A model generated the notes under the pieces. That model did not search any database and was not told where the DNA came from. It saw nothing but the letters and a program-made list of their open reading frames with translations. From Ruegeria atlantica (GTDB lineage: Bacteria; Pseudomonadota; Alphaproteobacteria; Rhodobacterales; Rhodobacteraceae), in assembly GCA_013032095.1 (NCBI GenBank), contig WQBJ01000005.1, positions 124,001-188,000 on the forward strand: a DNA stretch of 64,000 bases, read 5' to 3'. Each line of letters opens with the position of its first letter. Position 1 is the first letter of the stretch. The translations under genes were made by a program, and so were the position numbers. Shown here piece after piece: positions 7,974 through 15,331 of this stretch.

Positions 7974-8857
7974 CCAACCACTGCCTTCAAGGGCGCACTG
8001 CCGAGCATGCGGAAGTTCTGACGCACCAAGGCAGCCAACGCTTCGATAAGTGGACCACGTCCGGAGTCACCGCCATACAGGTTGATCATATGCGCGGGCA
8101 ACTCGGGCAATATGCCGCCATCGTCGATTTGCACCAAATGCGCGGCCTCGGTTCCGTCAAGCATGGCGTGGACGGCCAAGTCGGCGGCAACGGTCGCTTC
8201 GATGGTGCGATCGTTTTCGGTTTCGACCGACAGCTCCCAGGGAATACCTGCCTCGTCCAACGCCGCTATGACCTGCGGGCGAAACATGCAGCGACGGCCA
8301 AGGGCAATGGGAATCGGCCGCTTGCGCCACGCGGACCCGCCCGGTGCCCCGATCCAGCGTAACGGCAATTCGGCGATGGTTTCGGCCCCCCCGTCTGCGT
8401 TTGCCTCGGTCGTGAGGATCAAATCACACTCGCCGCGCTTGAACATTTCCTTAAGCTGCATCGTGTACGAGGACACCAGTTGCACCCGGACCCGAGGGAA
8501 ATCCACGTTGAACCGCTGCAGGACACGCGGAATAGCCGGATAGACGATGTCATGCGGAACGCCCAGAACGACCTCGCCTTCGAAAGCCTGATCGGTGAGT
8601 TTCGAAATCACCTCGTCATTCAGCGCGATCATGCGACGAGCGTAGGCTAACAACTGCTCGCCGGACGCGGTCAGCGCTATGGTTCGGCCGCTGCGGTCCA
8701 GCAGTTCCAGCCCCAGCAACTCCTCAAGGCGTTTTAGCTGCATCGAAACGGCGGATTGGGTCAGGTGCAGAAAACCGGCGGCACGCGTGACACCACCCTG
8801 ATCCGCCACCGCCACAAACGACCGCAAGGTCGTAATGTCCAAATTGCGCATCTTCAC
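7970..8857 (-). CDS. LysR-family transcriptional regulator
   Basis: This 295-residue regulator has an N-terminal winged helix (LDITTLRSFVAVADQGGV, AAGFLHLTQSAVSMQLKRLE, LLDRSGR) followed by a periplasmic-binding-protein-like effector domain from about residue 90 (GEVVLGVPHDIVYPAIPRVL). The HTH is canonical. It is divergent from a small DUF1127 gene, with 121 bp between, and convergent with the quinone oxidoreductase. LysR proteins usually control a divergent neighbour, so the DUF1127 gene is a possible target, but effector and regulon are unknown. A second ATG two codons in (MRNLD) could be the real start. Confidence 0.9.
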   Translation of the reverse strand: MKMRNLDITTLRSFVAVADQGGVTRAAGFLHLTQSAVSMQLKRLEELLGLELLDRSGRTIALTASGEQLLAYARRMIALNDEVISKLTDQAFEGEVVLGVPHDIVYPAIPRVLQRFNVDFPRVRVQLVSSYTMQLKEMFKRGECDLILTTEANADGGAETIAELPLRWIGAPGGSAWRKRPIPIALGRRCMFRPQVIAALDEAGIPWELSVETENDRTIEATVAADLAVHAMLDGTEAAHLVQIDDGGILPELPAHMINLYGGDSGRGPLIEALAALVRQNFRMLGSAPLKAVVG

Positions 8858-8978
8858 GATTCCTTATGGATCACTTCAAAAACATTCATTTTTAAAATGT
8901 GTCATAGTGCGCCATATAAATCAAGGAAGTTGATGAGAGACGCGAAACTCATCGAGGATCGAAGAAAGGACAAAAATT

Positions 8979-9188
8979 ATGACCCAATTAGCCATTCATA
9001 GACCCTGCCCGCCACGCCGCCGCTTTGGCCTGACGATGTTTTGGGACGCGTTGTCTCTGTGCCGCCAGCGCCGAACCCTCGCTCGTCTGGACGCCCGAGC
9101 ACTGGAGGATATCGGAATCACCCGCGAACAGGCCGAAGCCGAGGCCGCACGCCCCCTGTGGGATGCACCGGAATTCTGGCAAAAGTGA
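8979..9188 (+). CDS. DUF1127 small basic protein
   Basis: This 69-residue arginine-rich protein ends in the DUF1127 core WDALSLCRQRRTLARLDARALEDIG followed by ITREQAEAEAARPLWDAP. In other alphaproteobacteria small DUF1127 proteins bind RNA and take part in stress and phosphate or nutrient adaptation; one in Rhodobacter (CcaF1) affects RNA stability. That is family knowledge, not evidence for this copy. It has its own terminator downstream (9214-9247) and lies divergent to a LysR gene. AAAGGACAAAAATT precedes the ATG. Confidence 0.82.
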   Translation: MTQLAIHRPCPPRRRFGLTMFWDALSLCRQRRTLARLDARALEDIGITREQAEAEAARPLWDAPEFWQK

Positions 9189-9213
9189 CTTTCAGATGAA
9201 CCTTTGCTCACCG

Positions 9214-9247
9214 AATGGCGACCCGCTGCCGCAGGTCGCCATTTTTG
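9214..9247 (+). terminator. Rho-independent terminator of the DUF1127 gene
   Basis: AATGGCGACC at 9214-9223 pairs perfectly with GGTCGCCATT at 9234-9243 around a 10-nt loop and runs into TTTTTG. It starts 25 bp after the DUF1127 stop. Confidence 0.85.
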
Positions 9248-9322
9248 TTGCGAGTTTTAACCGGTTTCCAACGCTAAAACCTTGAAACACGGCTCGTAGT
9301 TGCCGATATTTGCGGGGAACGG

Positions 9323-9350
9323 GGTCCGATTTTCGGACCACGACTAGAAT
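9323..9350 (+). promoter_or_regulatory. Inverted repeat and -10-like element upstream of the Bax-inhibitor gene
   Basis: GGTCCGATTTTCGGACC (9323-9339) is a perfect 7-bp inverted repeat with a 3-bp spacer. It sits just before TAGAAT (9345-9350), a good -10, where the -35/spacer of the promoter would be. It could be an operator for an unidentified repressor. There is no T-tract after it, so it is unlikely to be a terminator. Promoter assignment is by eye. Confidence 0.45.
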
Positions 9351-9370
9351 TATGTGAAGGGAGACCCTTA

Positions 9371-10150
9371 ATGGCACAATTTGACACGATCCGGACGGCG
9401 GCCGGCGCGCGCGCTGCCCAGATCCATGAGGGCCTGCGCGCCCATATGAATAAAGTCTACGGCACAATGTCCGTAGGTATGCTGATCACGGCGCTTGCGG
9501 CTTGGGCGATTGCCGGTCTTGCGGTGACGTCTGACCCGACCAACGCCGTGGCTCAGATCGGTGCTGATCGTTACCTGACCAGCCTGGGTGGCGCACTGTT
9601 CATGTCGCCGCTGAAATGGGTTGTAATGTTTGCACCGCTTGGCTTCCTGCTGTTTGGCTGGGGTGCATTGATGCGGCGCGGCTCCGCAGCCGCGGTCCAA
9701 TTGGGCTTTTTCATCTTCGCCGCAGTGATGGGCGTGTCGATGAGCTCGATCTTCATGATCTTCACCCCCTACTCGATCACGCAGACCTTCCTGGTGACGG
9801 CTATCGCGTTTGCGGGCCTGAGCCTGTTCGGCTACACCACCAAGCGTGACCTGAGCGGCATGGGCACTTTCCTGATCATGGGTGTGATCGGCCTGCTGGT
9901 CGCTATGGTCATCAATCTGTTCCTGCAATCGGGACCGATGATGCTGGCGATCTCGGCCATTGGCCTGCTGATCTTTGCTGGCCTGACCGCGTTCTACACG
10001 CAGGACATCAAAAACACGTATGTTGCTCACGCGACCCATGGTGATCAGGAATGGCTGGACAAAGCGGCGATTGACGGCGCACTGAGCCTATACATTTCGT
10101 TCCTGAACATGTTCCAGTTCCTGCTGATGTTCATGGGGCAGCAAGAATAA
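9371..10150 (+). CDS. Bax inhibitor-1/YccA family membrane protein
   Basis: This 259-residue inner-membrane protein has seven predicted hydrophobic segments from about residue 33 on. The start is MAQFDTIRTAAGARAAQIHEGLRAHMNKVYGTMSV split over a basic amphipathic region. Family hallmarks are the N-terminal LRAHMNKVYG helix, the mid-protein TAIAFAGLSLFGYTTKRDLS, and the C-terminal GALSLYISFLNMFQFLL. BI-1/TMBIM proteins are proton/calcium leak channels, and YccA of E. coli modulates FtsH. Which role applies here is unknown. It is monocistronic, with a strong terminator downstream and an inverted repeat upstream. Confidence 0.92.
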   Translation: MAQFDTIRTAAGARAAQIHEGLRAHMNKVYGTMSVGMLITALAAWAIAGLAVTSDPTNAVAQIGADRYLTSLGGALFMSPLKWVVMFAPLGFLLFGWGALMRRGSAAAVQLGFFIFAAVMGVSMSSIFMIFTPYSITQTFLVTAIAFAGLSLFGYTTKRDLSGMGTFLIMGVIGLLVAMVINLFLQSGPMMLAISAIGLLIFAGLTAFYTQDIKNTYVAHATHGDQEWLDKAAIDGALSLYISFLNMFQFLLMFMGQQE

Positions 10151-10174
10151 CGCGCCACCAGAATACCGACGAAC

Positions 10175-10208
10175 AGGGCGGGCCTGAATGGACCCGCCCT
10201 TTTCTTTT
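10175..10208 (+). terminator. Terminator of the Bax-inhibitor gene
   Basis: AGGGCGGG (10175-10182) pairs with CCCGCCCT (10193-10200), loop 10 nt, followed by TTTCTTTT. It lies 24 bp past the stop codon. Confidence 0.85.
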
Positions 10209-10262
10209 GCGGTCCGTCTTGCGTCGCCCCCCTCCGCACGCGCAACACCGCAAAGGGAGGTC

Positions 10263-10297
10263 CGAAAATAGAAAGGCCCCGTCCATATGGCGGGGCC
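10263..10297 (-). terminator. Terminator of the leftward lipoprotein gene
   Basis: GGCCCCG (10275-10281) pairs with CGGGGCC (10291-10297). On the minus strand it is followed by TTTCTATTTT, so it serves the lipoprotein gene ending at 10321. Confidence 0.75.
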
Positions 10298-10320
10298 TGA
10301 GAAAATTGAAGGGAGAAACC

Positions 10321-10827
10321 TTATCTGCAATCAAGCGCTACAGCAAACCCCGAGCTTTTGCTGGAAGAACCCTTGCGATACACGTCACCCGCTGGCAGAC
10401 AACCAGTGAACTGCTCGGCGTTACGGCCAAAGCTGGCACCGATCGAATTATCGACTTTACCGCCGTTGCTTGCCGTCCGCAGCACACCAAACAAAGTGCC
10501 GTTCACATTGACGGTACTCAGGTACATATTGGTTTCGGCTCCGGTCACAGGCACGGCGTTAGTGTCGCTGCTACCTCCATTGTCGATGGCGACTCGGGCG
10601 ACTTTCTCAGCCTCGGTCTGATCGGTCGTTACTACCACTGGCGGCAGTACAGCCAATTCGGCCGGAACGTTCGTCGCAGGTGGAAGGAAAGCCGCCGCAC
10701 CCTGAACATCAGAGATGGTGCGGGGCTCACCATCGATCCCGGTGAACCCAACGCCTTCGCGATCATACGGGTCTTCACAGGCTGCAAGGGCCAGAACGGT
10801 CATTGTGGAAAACAAGATTTTTTTCAT
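10321..10827 (-). CDS. Lipoprotein of unknown function
   Basis: This 168-residue protein begins MKKILFSTMTVLALAACEDP, a signal peptide with lipobox LAAC, so it should be a lipid-anchored envelope protein. The mature part has no family I can name. There is a proline-rich stretch (FLPPATNVP, AVLPPVVVTTDQTEAEKVA), then a beta-rich end (NMYLSTVNVNGTLFGVLR, GFAVALDC) with two cysteines (GCLPAG and near the C-terminus) that could form a disulfide. I chose the ATG at 10827 over one four codons upstream because it starts the signal peptide. It is monocistronic with its own terminator. Confidence 0.65.
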   Translation of the reverse strand: MKKILFSTMTVLALAACEDPYDREGVGFTGIDGEPRTISDVQGAAAFLPPATNVPAELAVLPPVVVTTDQTEAEKVARVAIDNGGSSDTNAVPVTGAETNMYLSTVNVNGTLFGVLRTASNGGKVDNSIGASFGRNAEQFTGCLPAGDVYRKGSSSKSSGFAVALDCR

Positions 10828-10977
10828 GGCGGCCAACATTTTGGAACAGTTTGTTCAAGCGTAGAGGCAAGCTAATCCAAAAAGCAACCCGTTACAGAAC
10901 CGATTGCCTTGCCCGCTGATGCTTCGTTGCAACGGCCTTGCACCATCCCGTGGCCGCCACCTTGTAGACAGGCCCGA

Positions 10978-11011
10978 AACGAAAAAGGGCCCTGCCGCGG
11001 CAGAACCCTTT
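10978..11011 (-). terminator. Terminator of rpmG
   Basis: On the minus strand AAAGGG-TT-CTGCC pairs with GGCAG-GG-CCCTTT (11011 back to 10984) around a 2-nt loop and runs into TTTTTCGTTT. It lies 26 bp past the rpmG stop. Confidence 0.8.
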
Positions 11012-11036
11012 GAACTTGTCCAAGTAGGATGGCAGA

Positions 11037-11204
11037 TTACTTAATCTTGCCTTCCTTGTACTCGACATGTTTCCGAACGACCGGGTCGTATTTACGAATG
11101 GTCATTTTCTCGGTCATGGTGCGAGCGTTTTTCTTGGTCACGTAGAAGTGGCCCGTGCCCGCGGTCGAGTTCAGACGGATCTTGATTGTCGTCGGCTTCG
11201 CCAT
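11037..11204 (-). CDS. rpmG: 50S ribosomal protein L33
   Basis: This 55-residue ribosomal protein begins [16 protein letters not shown], continues with [12 protein letters not shown], and ends [19 protein letters not shown], the alphaproteobacterial L33 form. It lacks the CXXC zinc pairs of the zinc-binding paralogue. GGAGAT precedes the ATG at 11204. It is a single-gene unit with a recognisable promoter (11257-11291) and terminator. Confidence 0.97.
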   Translation of the reverse strand: MAKPTTIKIRLNSTAGTGHFYVTKKNARTMTEKMTIRKYDPVVRKHVEYKEGKIK

Positions 11205-11256
11205 GGTTATCTCCTGCGTCCGGAAAGGCAGGGGCCTTTCGGTTGAATTCCTATGA

Positions 11257-11291
11257 GCGTGCGCTTTTACCCGGTCGCGCAGCCGAGTCAA
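11257..11291 (-). promoter_or_regulatory. Probable sigma-70 promoter of rpmG
   Basis: On the minus strand TTGACT (11291-11286) is followed after 16 bp by TAAAAG (11269-11264), leaving a leader of about 50 nt before the rpmG ATG. Both hexamers fit housekeeping promoters, and spacing is close to optimum. Confidence 0.6.
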
Positions 11292-11437
11292 CCAGATTCC
11301 TGTCGCAAAGCGCACAAAACCTGCCCTCGACACCTGCCCTCAGTTTGGAGTGCTCACGGTTCTGTGATAAGGTCGCGCCATTGCATCCAGAAAAGAAGCC
11401 GGTGTCAGGCTCGCACTCCGAGGCTCAGGAACAGGCG

Positions 11438-11462
11438 AAACCCTCTGTCAGCAGGGTTTTAC
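11438..11462 (+). terminator. Terminator-like hairpin just upstream of the DUF1326 gene
   Basis: AAACCCT (11438-11444) pairs with AGGGTTT (11453-11459), loop 8 nt, followed by TTA. It ends 24 bp before the DUF1326 start, on the same strand. Either a small transcript from 11205-11437 ends here, or it is an attenuator in the DUF1326 leader. The rest of this 281-bp spacer shows nothing I recognise beyond the rpmG promoter. Confidence 0.45.
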
Positions 11463-11485
11463 TGCATGTTTTTTGGGGGGCTATC

Positions 11486-12121
11486 ATGACAGAATGGAAA
11501 CTTCAGGGCGAAGAGTTGGCCAATTGCAACTGCAACTTCGGATGCCCGTGCCAGTTCAGCGTTCTTCCTAGCCATGGTAATTGCGAGGCCGTTGTCGTGT
11601 TTGATATCGAGTCCGGTCACTATGGCGACACGGATCTTGCCGGCGTACGCGCAGCTGGCGTTTATCATTGGCCAGGGCCAATTCACGAAGGCAACGGCCA
11701 GATGCAATTGATCATCGACGACAGCGCAAGCGACGATCAAAGAGCTGCCATTCAGGCGATCATGACGGGGGAAGACACCGATGAGATGGCGACCATGTGG
11801 TACGTCTACAGCGCTATGGCGCCAACGAAGCATGAAACCCTGTACGTCCCGATCGAGCTGAATTGGGACCGCGATGAGCGCACGGGGTACGCCAAGGTCC
11901 CCGGTGTTTTCGATGTAGAGGTCAGTCCGATTCCGCACATCGTTTCAGGTGCGCCCCATAGGGCCTCAATCCAACTGCCGAACGGGTTTGAATATCGTCA
12001 CGCAGAAGCAGCCTCGGGGACCGCCAAGACCACCGGTGGCGCGATCAGTCTGAACTTTGATGCGACTCACGCCCATCTGGCGCATCTCAACATCTCGGGC
12101 CACGGTGTCCTAGGCGCGTAG
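11486..12121 (+). CDS. DUF1326 protein with CxCxxxCxC cysteine motif
   Basis: This 211-residue protein has no signal peptide. It starts with the DUF1326 hallmark CNCNFGCPCQF at about residues 14-24, which suggests metal or redox chemistry. Later conserved-looking parts are GVYHWPGPIHEGNGQMQLIID, broken by AASDDQ-type acidic helices, and HAHLAHLNI near the end. The ATG at 11486 follows a GGGGGG run at 11475-11480. The next gene, 12 bp downstream, is DUF2182; these two families are often neighbours, so they probably work together, perhaps in metal handling. That role is inference. Confidence 0.85.
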   Translation: MTEWKLQGEELANCNCNFGCPCQFSVLPSHGNCEAVVVFDIESGHYGDTDLAGVRAAGVYHWPGPIHEGNGQMQLIIDDSASDDQRAAIQAIMTGEDTDEMATMWYVYSAMAPTKHETLYVPIELNWDRDERTGYAKVPGVFDVEVSPIPHIVSGAPHRASIQLPNGFEYRHAEAASGTAKTTGGAISLNFDATHAHLAHLNISGHGVLGA

Positions 12122-12133
12122 CCGGGGGTTATA

Positions 12134-12970
12134 GTGGCTACAACCCCACACCGCCCGGGCATCTTGGATCGGGTGCTACGACGCGACAGCAGTATCGTTC
12201 TGTTTTGCGTTCTGCTGATCGTACTTGCTGCATCCTGGTATACGGTTGCCGGCATTGGCATGAATATGTCCGCTATCGACATGACCCGAATGGCCGGGCC
12301 AATCGGCGAGCCGATGCGTATGGCGGGCGAAACTCGCTGGACCCCAACTTACGCCGCGCTGATTTTCATGATGTGGTGGGTCATGATGATAGCGATGATG
12401 ACTCCCAGCGCCGCGCCCACCGTTTTGCTCTTCACCGCCATCAAAAGGATAGGGCCAGATAAGGAACATGCGTCCAGGTTCAGCCTATATTTCCTAGTCG
12501 GCTATCTGGTTGCATGGGCTGTGTTCAGCGCCATTGCAACAGGAGCGCAATGGGGGCTTGAACTGATCGGATTGTCGGATGGGCCTATGATGACGATTAG
12601 GTCCAAAGCGTTAGCGGGAAGTGTTTTGATTGCGGCAGGGCTTTATCAATTCTCCAGCCTGAAATCCGCCTGCCTGCGCCACTGCCGAAGTCCCGCGCAG
12701 TTCCTGGCCGAGCATATCCGCCCCGGCACCTATGGCGCATTTCGCGTCGGTGCAATTCACGGTGCGTTTTGTTTAGGCTGCTGCTGGGCCCTGATGCTGT
12801 TGCTGTTCGTCGGCGGAGTGATGAACCTTTATTGGATAGTCGGCATCGCCATCTATGTCGCGCTGGAAAAGCTGTTGCCCAGGGCAAAGTGGCTTGTCCC
12901 CCTCACCGGCATTGCACTGATTTTCATAGGCGTTTGGCTGGTCGCAGCTCCTCTGGTTGCACAGGGCTGA
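12134..12970 (+). CDS. DUF2182 multi-pass membrane protein, methionine-rich
   Basis: This 278-residue membrane protein has six or seven hydrophobic segments and starts at GTG 12134, after a GGGGG run. The first extracytoplasmic loop is rich in methionine (MNMSAIDMTRMAGP, EPMRMAGETRW). It is followed by MMWWVMMIAMMTPSAAP, the strongest DUF2182 signature, and later by a CLGCCWALM segment. Methionine clusters and paired cysteines in membrane segments suggest binding of a soft metal such as copper, but no reaction is established for the family. It is in an operon with DUF1326 and possibly the GYD protein. Confidence 0.85.
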   Translation: MATTPHRPGILDRVLRRDSSIVLFCVLLIVLAASWYTVAGIGMNMSAIDMTRMAGPIGEPMRMAGETRWTPTYAALIFMMWWVMMIAMMTPSAAPTVLLFTAIKRIGPDKEHASRFSLYFLVGYLVAWAVFSAIATGAQWGLELIGLSDGPMMTIRSKALAGSVLIAAGLYQFSSLKSACLRHCRSPAQFLAEHIRPGTYGAFRVGAIHGAFCLGCCWALMLLLFVGGVMNLYWIVGIAIYVALEKLLPRAKWLVPLTGIALIFIGVWLVAAPLVAQG

Positions 12971-13040
12971 TACGCACAGGAAGGCCAAAGGACCGGCCGA
13001 ATTACGGGTCCTGCATCAACTTCGTTATCAGGAGGTACTC

Positions 13041-13373
13041 ATGCCTATTTTCATTACCTATGCGTCCTATTCGCAGGCTGGCGTCAAGGGTATGCTGAAG
13101 AAACCTGCAGACCGTTCAGGCGCCGTCAGGGCACTGCTGAAAAAGGTCGGCGGCAAGCTGTTGGCGTTTTACATGACCACAGGTGAAAATGATGTGGTTG
13201 TCATTAGCGAACTGCCGGACGGAACGGATGCCGTTGCAATCGGCATGGCCGTCGCCGCCTCGGGCGCAGTGTCCAAGGTCGAAACGGTGCGCGCCTGGAA
13301 GGCCAAAGACTTTGTTGCCGTCTCCAAAAAGGCCGCCAAACTGACCGGGGCTTATGCACCACCAGGTAGCTAA
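13041..13373 (+). CDS. GYD-domain protein
   Basis: This 110-residue cytosolic protein begins MPIFITYASYSQAGVKGML, has GGKLLAFYMTTGENDVVVI at about 39-57 in place of the usual GGxxxxxYxxxGxYDxV pattern, and ends in an AVSKKA helix. It therefore belongs to the small ferredoxin-like GYD family (PF08734) of unknown function. AGGAGGT at 13030-13036 gives a very strong ribosome site. It is 70 bp after the DUF2182 gene on the same strand and may belong to that operon. Confidence 0.85.
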   Translation: MPIFITYASYSQAGVKGMLKKPADRSGAVRALLKKVGGKLLAFYMTTGENDVVVISELPDGTDAVAIGMAVAASGAVSKVETVRAWKAKDFVAVSKKAAKLTGAYAPPGS

Positions 13374-13381
13374 TGGAAAAC

Positions 13382-13797
13382 GCGCGGAGGGCCTGTAAGC
13401 CGGATCTTGTTCCAGGGTTGCCCCCTTCGATGACCATTCCTCTAGGCCGCGCATTGCTGCGCGGCTCAAGCTGCCAACCCGGTCCCTCTCGGCCAAGACG
13501 CGCTTAGCGGCGGTATCGGCTTACGCCGACCGGCCCGCGCGGGGACCCTATTTGGCATTGCTCCCGGTGGGGCTTGCCGTGCCGCCGCTGTTGCCAGCGG
13601 CGCGGTGGGCTCTTACCCCACCGTTTCACCCTTACCACGTTTTGCCGGAGGTGAACCTTCGACAAGGTGTGGCGGTCTGATTTCTGTGGCGCTTTCCGTC
13701 GGGTTGCCCCGCCCGGGCGTTACCCGGCACCGTTGTCTTGTGGAGTCCGGACTTTCCTCTCGGGCTTACGCCCCAGCGGCCATCCGGCCCTCCGCGC
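13382..13797 (-). ncRNA. rnpB: RNase P RNA, bacterial class A
   Basis: On the minus strand the 5' end reads GCGCGGAGGGCC (13797-13786), which pairs with GGCCCTCCGCGC at the 3' end (13393-13382) to form helix P1. GAGGAAAGTCCGGACTCC, the universal 5' core (CR-I), follows about 45 nt in, and the 3' core near 13390-13410 is the matching strand. The size of about 416 nt is normal. This catalytic RNA trims tRNA 5' ends. The ends are set by the P1 helix and may be off by a few bases. Confidence 0.96.
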
Positions 13798-13833
13798 ATT
13801 CGGGTGGGTATGCTTTGAGCCTTACGGCGTCAA
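13798..13833 (-). promoter_or_regulatory. Promoter of rnpB
   Basis: On the minus strand TTGACG (13833-13828), a 17-bp spacer and TACCCA (13810-13805) precede the rnpB 5' end by about 7 bp. This is the expected geometry for a housekeeping promoter. Confidence 0.6.
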
Positions 13834-13925
13834 GGGTGGATGGGATGGAGAATGGGCCAGCCCTTTATTGGCCTGCGGCCAATTCAACTCCGAGATATTT
13901 TGGGCAGATGAAACGCGGATCGGGT

Positions 13926-14594
13926 TTATTCAGCCAATGGCGCGAGATCGGCGGGTTCCAGAGGACCTTTACCCCAAGGGCGGTATCTGAGGCGAACGGC
14001 TGCAAGAAGCGTGTCGTCATTGGCGTCGGCCGTGTAGCCTGCGGACTGTGCCAGGGCTCGAAAGCTATCCATGCGCACGCTCTGCGGGGTGCTTTGACTG
14101 CGCTGACCTGCAAGGTTCAGGTGCTCCAACCGTTGCCAAGGGAATCGGGGGCCTGGATCGGATTTGCGACCCGGCGCCATATCGGAGTGACCGATCACGT
14201 GCTTTGGGCGGATCGACCACCGCTCTGATATCTGGCGCAGCAACGCTTCCAGCACAGTTAATTGTGGCTCGGAAAAGGGATGAAAGCCAGTGTTGTCCAG
14301 CTCGATCCCGATCGAGCGCGAATTTATGTCGGCTTGACCATACCACTCCCCTGCCCCGGCGTGCCATGCGCGGTTTTCTTCGCTGACCATTTGCCAAAGT
14401 GTACCGTCAGAGCCAATCAGGTAGTGGGCGGAGACTTCGCAGGCTGGATCGCAAAGCCGCTCCAGCGCCGCATGGGCGCTGGTCATCGCAGTATAGTGCA
14501 AGACGATCAGAGACGGAGTCAGCCCATCTCTGCGCGCGCCAAAATTGGGAGACGGATGCCAGATCGGCGTCAGCGGTTCAGTTGTTGACGACAC
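13926..14594 (-). CDS. AmpD-like N-acetylmuramoyl-L-alanine amidase
   Basis: This zinc amidase of about 222 residues trims stem peptides from muropeptides. The Amidase_2 fold is clear: SLIVLHYTAM with the first zinc His, CDPACEVSAHYLIGSDG, WHAG, NSRSIGIELDNTG, and the C-terminal zinc ligands in HVIGHSDMAPGRKSDPG. No signal peptide is seen, so it is probably cytosolic like AmpD. The start is uncertain. GTG at 14594 overlaps the upstream lipoprotein by 17 bp, while ATG at 14633 would overlap by 56 bp; homologue length favours the shorter form. It would complement the MurNAc route encoded at 40.7-50.7 kb. Confidence 0.88.
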   Translation of the reverse strand: MSSTTEPLTPIWHPSPNFGARRDGLTPSLIVLHYTAMTSAHAALERLCDPACEVSAHYLIGSDGTLWQMVSEENRAWHAGAGEWYGQADINSRSIGIELDNTGFHPFSEPQLTVLEALLRQISERWSIRPKHVIGHSDMAPGRKSDPGPRFPWQRLEHLNLAGQRSQSTPQSVRMDSFRALAQSAGYTADANDDTLLAAVRLRYRPWGKGPLEPADLAPLAE

Positions 14595-15291
14595 TGCGGA
14601 ATGCGCTTGGGTCCCAGCCGCAAGCGTACCCATCGCCGTCCGGGTCAAGCCCTTTGCGGTCGCGTTGAGGGCCACCATTCGCAAGAAACTCGATCTGGGC
14701 TTGATCGGGCGAAGGGAACCGGGCGCAATTACGCTGTGCCTTGGCCTGCAGATTGAAACCGGCCCGACTGTACAGCTGGGTTCCGACCGGATTTGATGTG
14801 TCCAGCGCGTATTGCACGATATTGGGCTGACCGTTCGTTCCACGCTGCGGAACTATTGTCGGCGTGACCACCTCGTAGGTTTGGCTATTCTGCTCGACCA
14901 ACGCGGCATCATCTTCGATACTACGGCGGCCAGAGACAGCTTCGAAATCCTGTTCGTCGGAAATCGCTGTGTTTACGGGGTCCTCGACGGGTGATGGCGC
15001 CGGTACGTATGTGGGTTGCCCCGACGTGCTGGCCAGCGCTGCCGCTGTCGCCGAAGCGAGGTCCGCATTGTCACCGGTCGGCACAGGGGCGACCTCACCC
15101 GGTGCGCCAAGTTGTTGCTCGGTCACTTCAGTTGGGCCAAGCAAGGGGTTTCCAGTGTATCCCTGCCCTGCGAGCTGCGCCTCACGCTGTGCCTGATAGC
15201 TCGGCGTGTTGAATTCCGTGCCACCTATCGGCGCCACCGTATTGCAGGCGGCCACCAAGCCGATTGCGGGGATCAGAAGCGTAAAGCGCAT
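14578..15291 (-). CDS. Lipoprotein with C-terminal excalibur-like calcium-binding motif
   Basis: This 237-residue protein has the signal MRFTLLIPAIGLVAAC (lipobox VAAC). A low-complexity linker rich in Pro, Thr, Ala and Gln follows, then a compact C-terminal domain from about 185: NLQAKAQRNCARFPS, AQIEFLANGG, and DPDGDGYACGWDPSAFR. The DxDGDGxxC pattern is the excalibur motif, an EF-hand-like calcium site with a conserved cysteine pair. Such domains sit on envelope or surface proteins. Its 3' end overlaps the amidase gene, suggesting coupled expression and a possible cell-wall role, which is inference. Confidence 0.75.
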   Translation of the reverse strand: MRFTLLIPAIGLVAACNTVAPIGGTEFNTPSYQAQREAQLAGQGYTGNPLLGPTEVTEQQLGAPGEVAPVPTGDNADLASATAAALASTSGQPTYVPAPSPVEDPVNTAISDEQDFEAVSGRRSIEDDAALVEQNSQTYEVVTPTIVPQRGTNGQPNIVQYALDTSNPVGTQLYSRAGFNLQAKAQRNCARFPSPDQAQIEFLANGGPQRDRKGLDPDGDGYACGWDPSAFRSVVNN

Positions 15292-15331
15292 CTAACTGCT
15301 CCGTCTGTCGTTATCTTGCCTGACTTGAGGA

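Noticed and set aside
11205..11437. Possible SRP RNA, tRNA-like or riboswitch structure in the rpmG-DUF1326 spacer
   Set aside because: I looked for the SRP GGAAGCAGCC core, a cobalamin box and SAM-II/alpha cores and found none. Only the rpmG promoter and the hairpin at 11438 are supportable.
13605..14228. Long plus-strand frame over rnpB and the amidase end
   Set aside because: The sequence is RNase P RNA on the minus strand; the reading frame is incidental.
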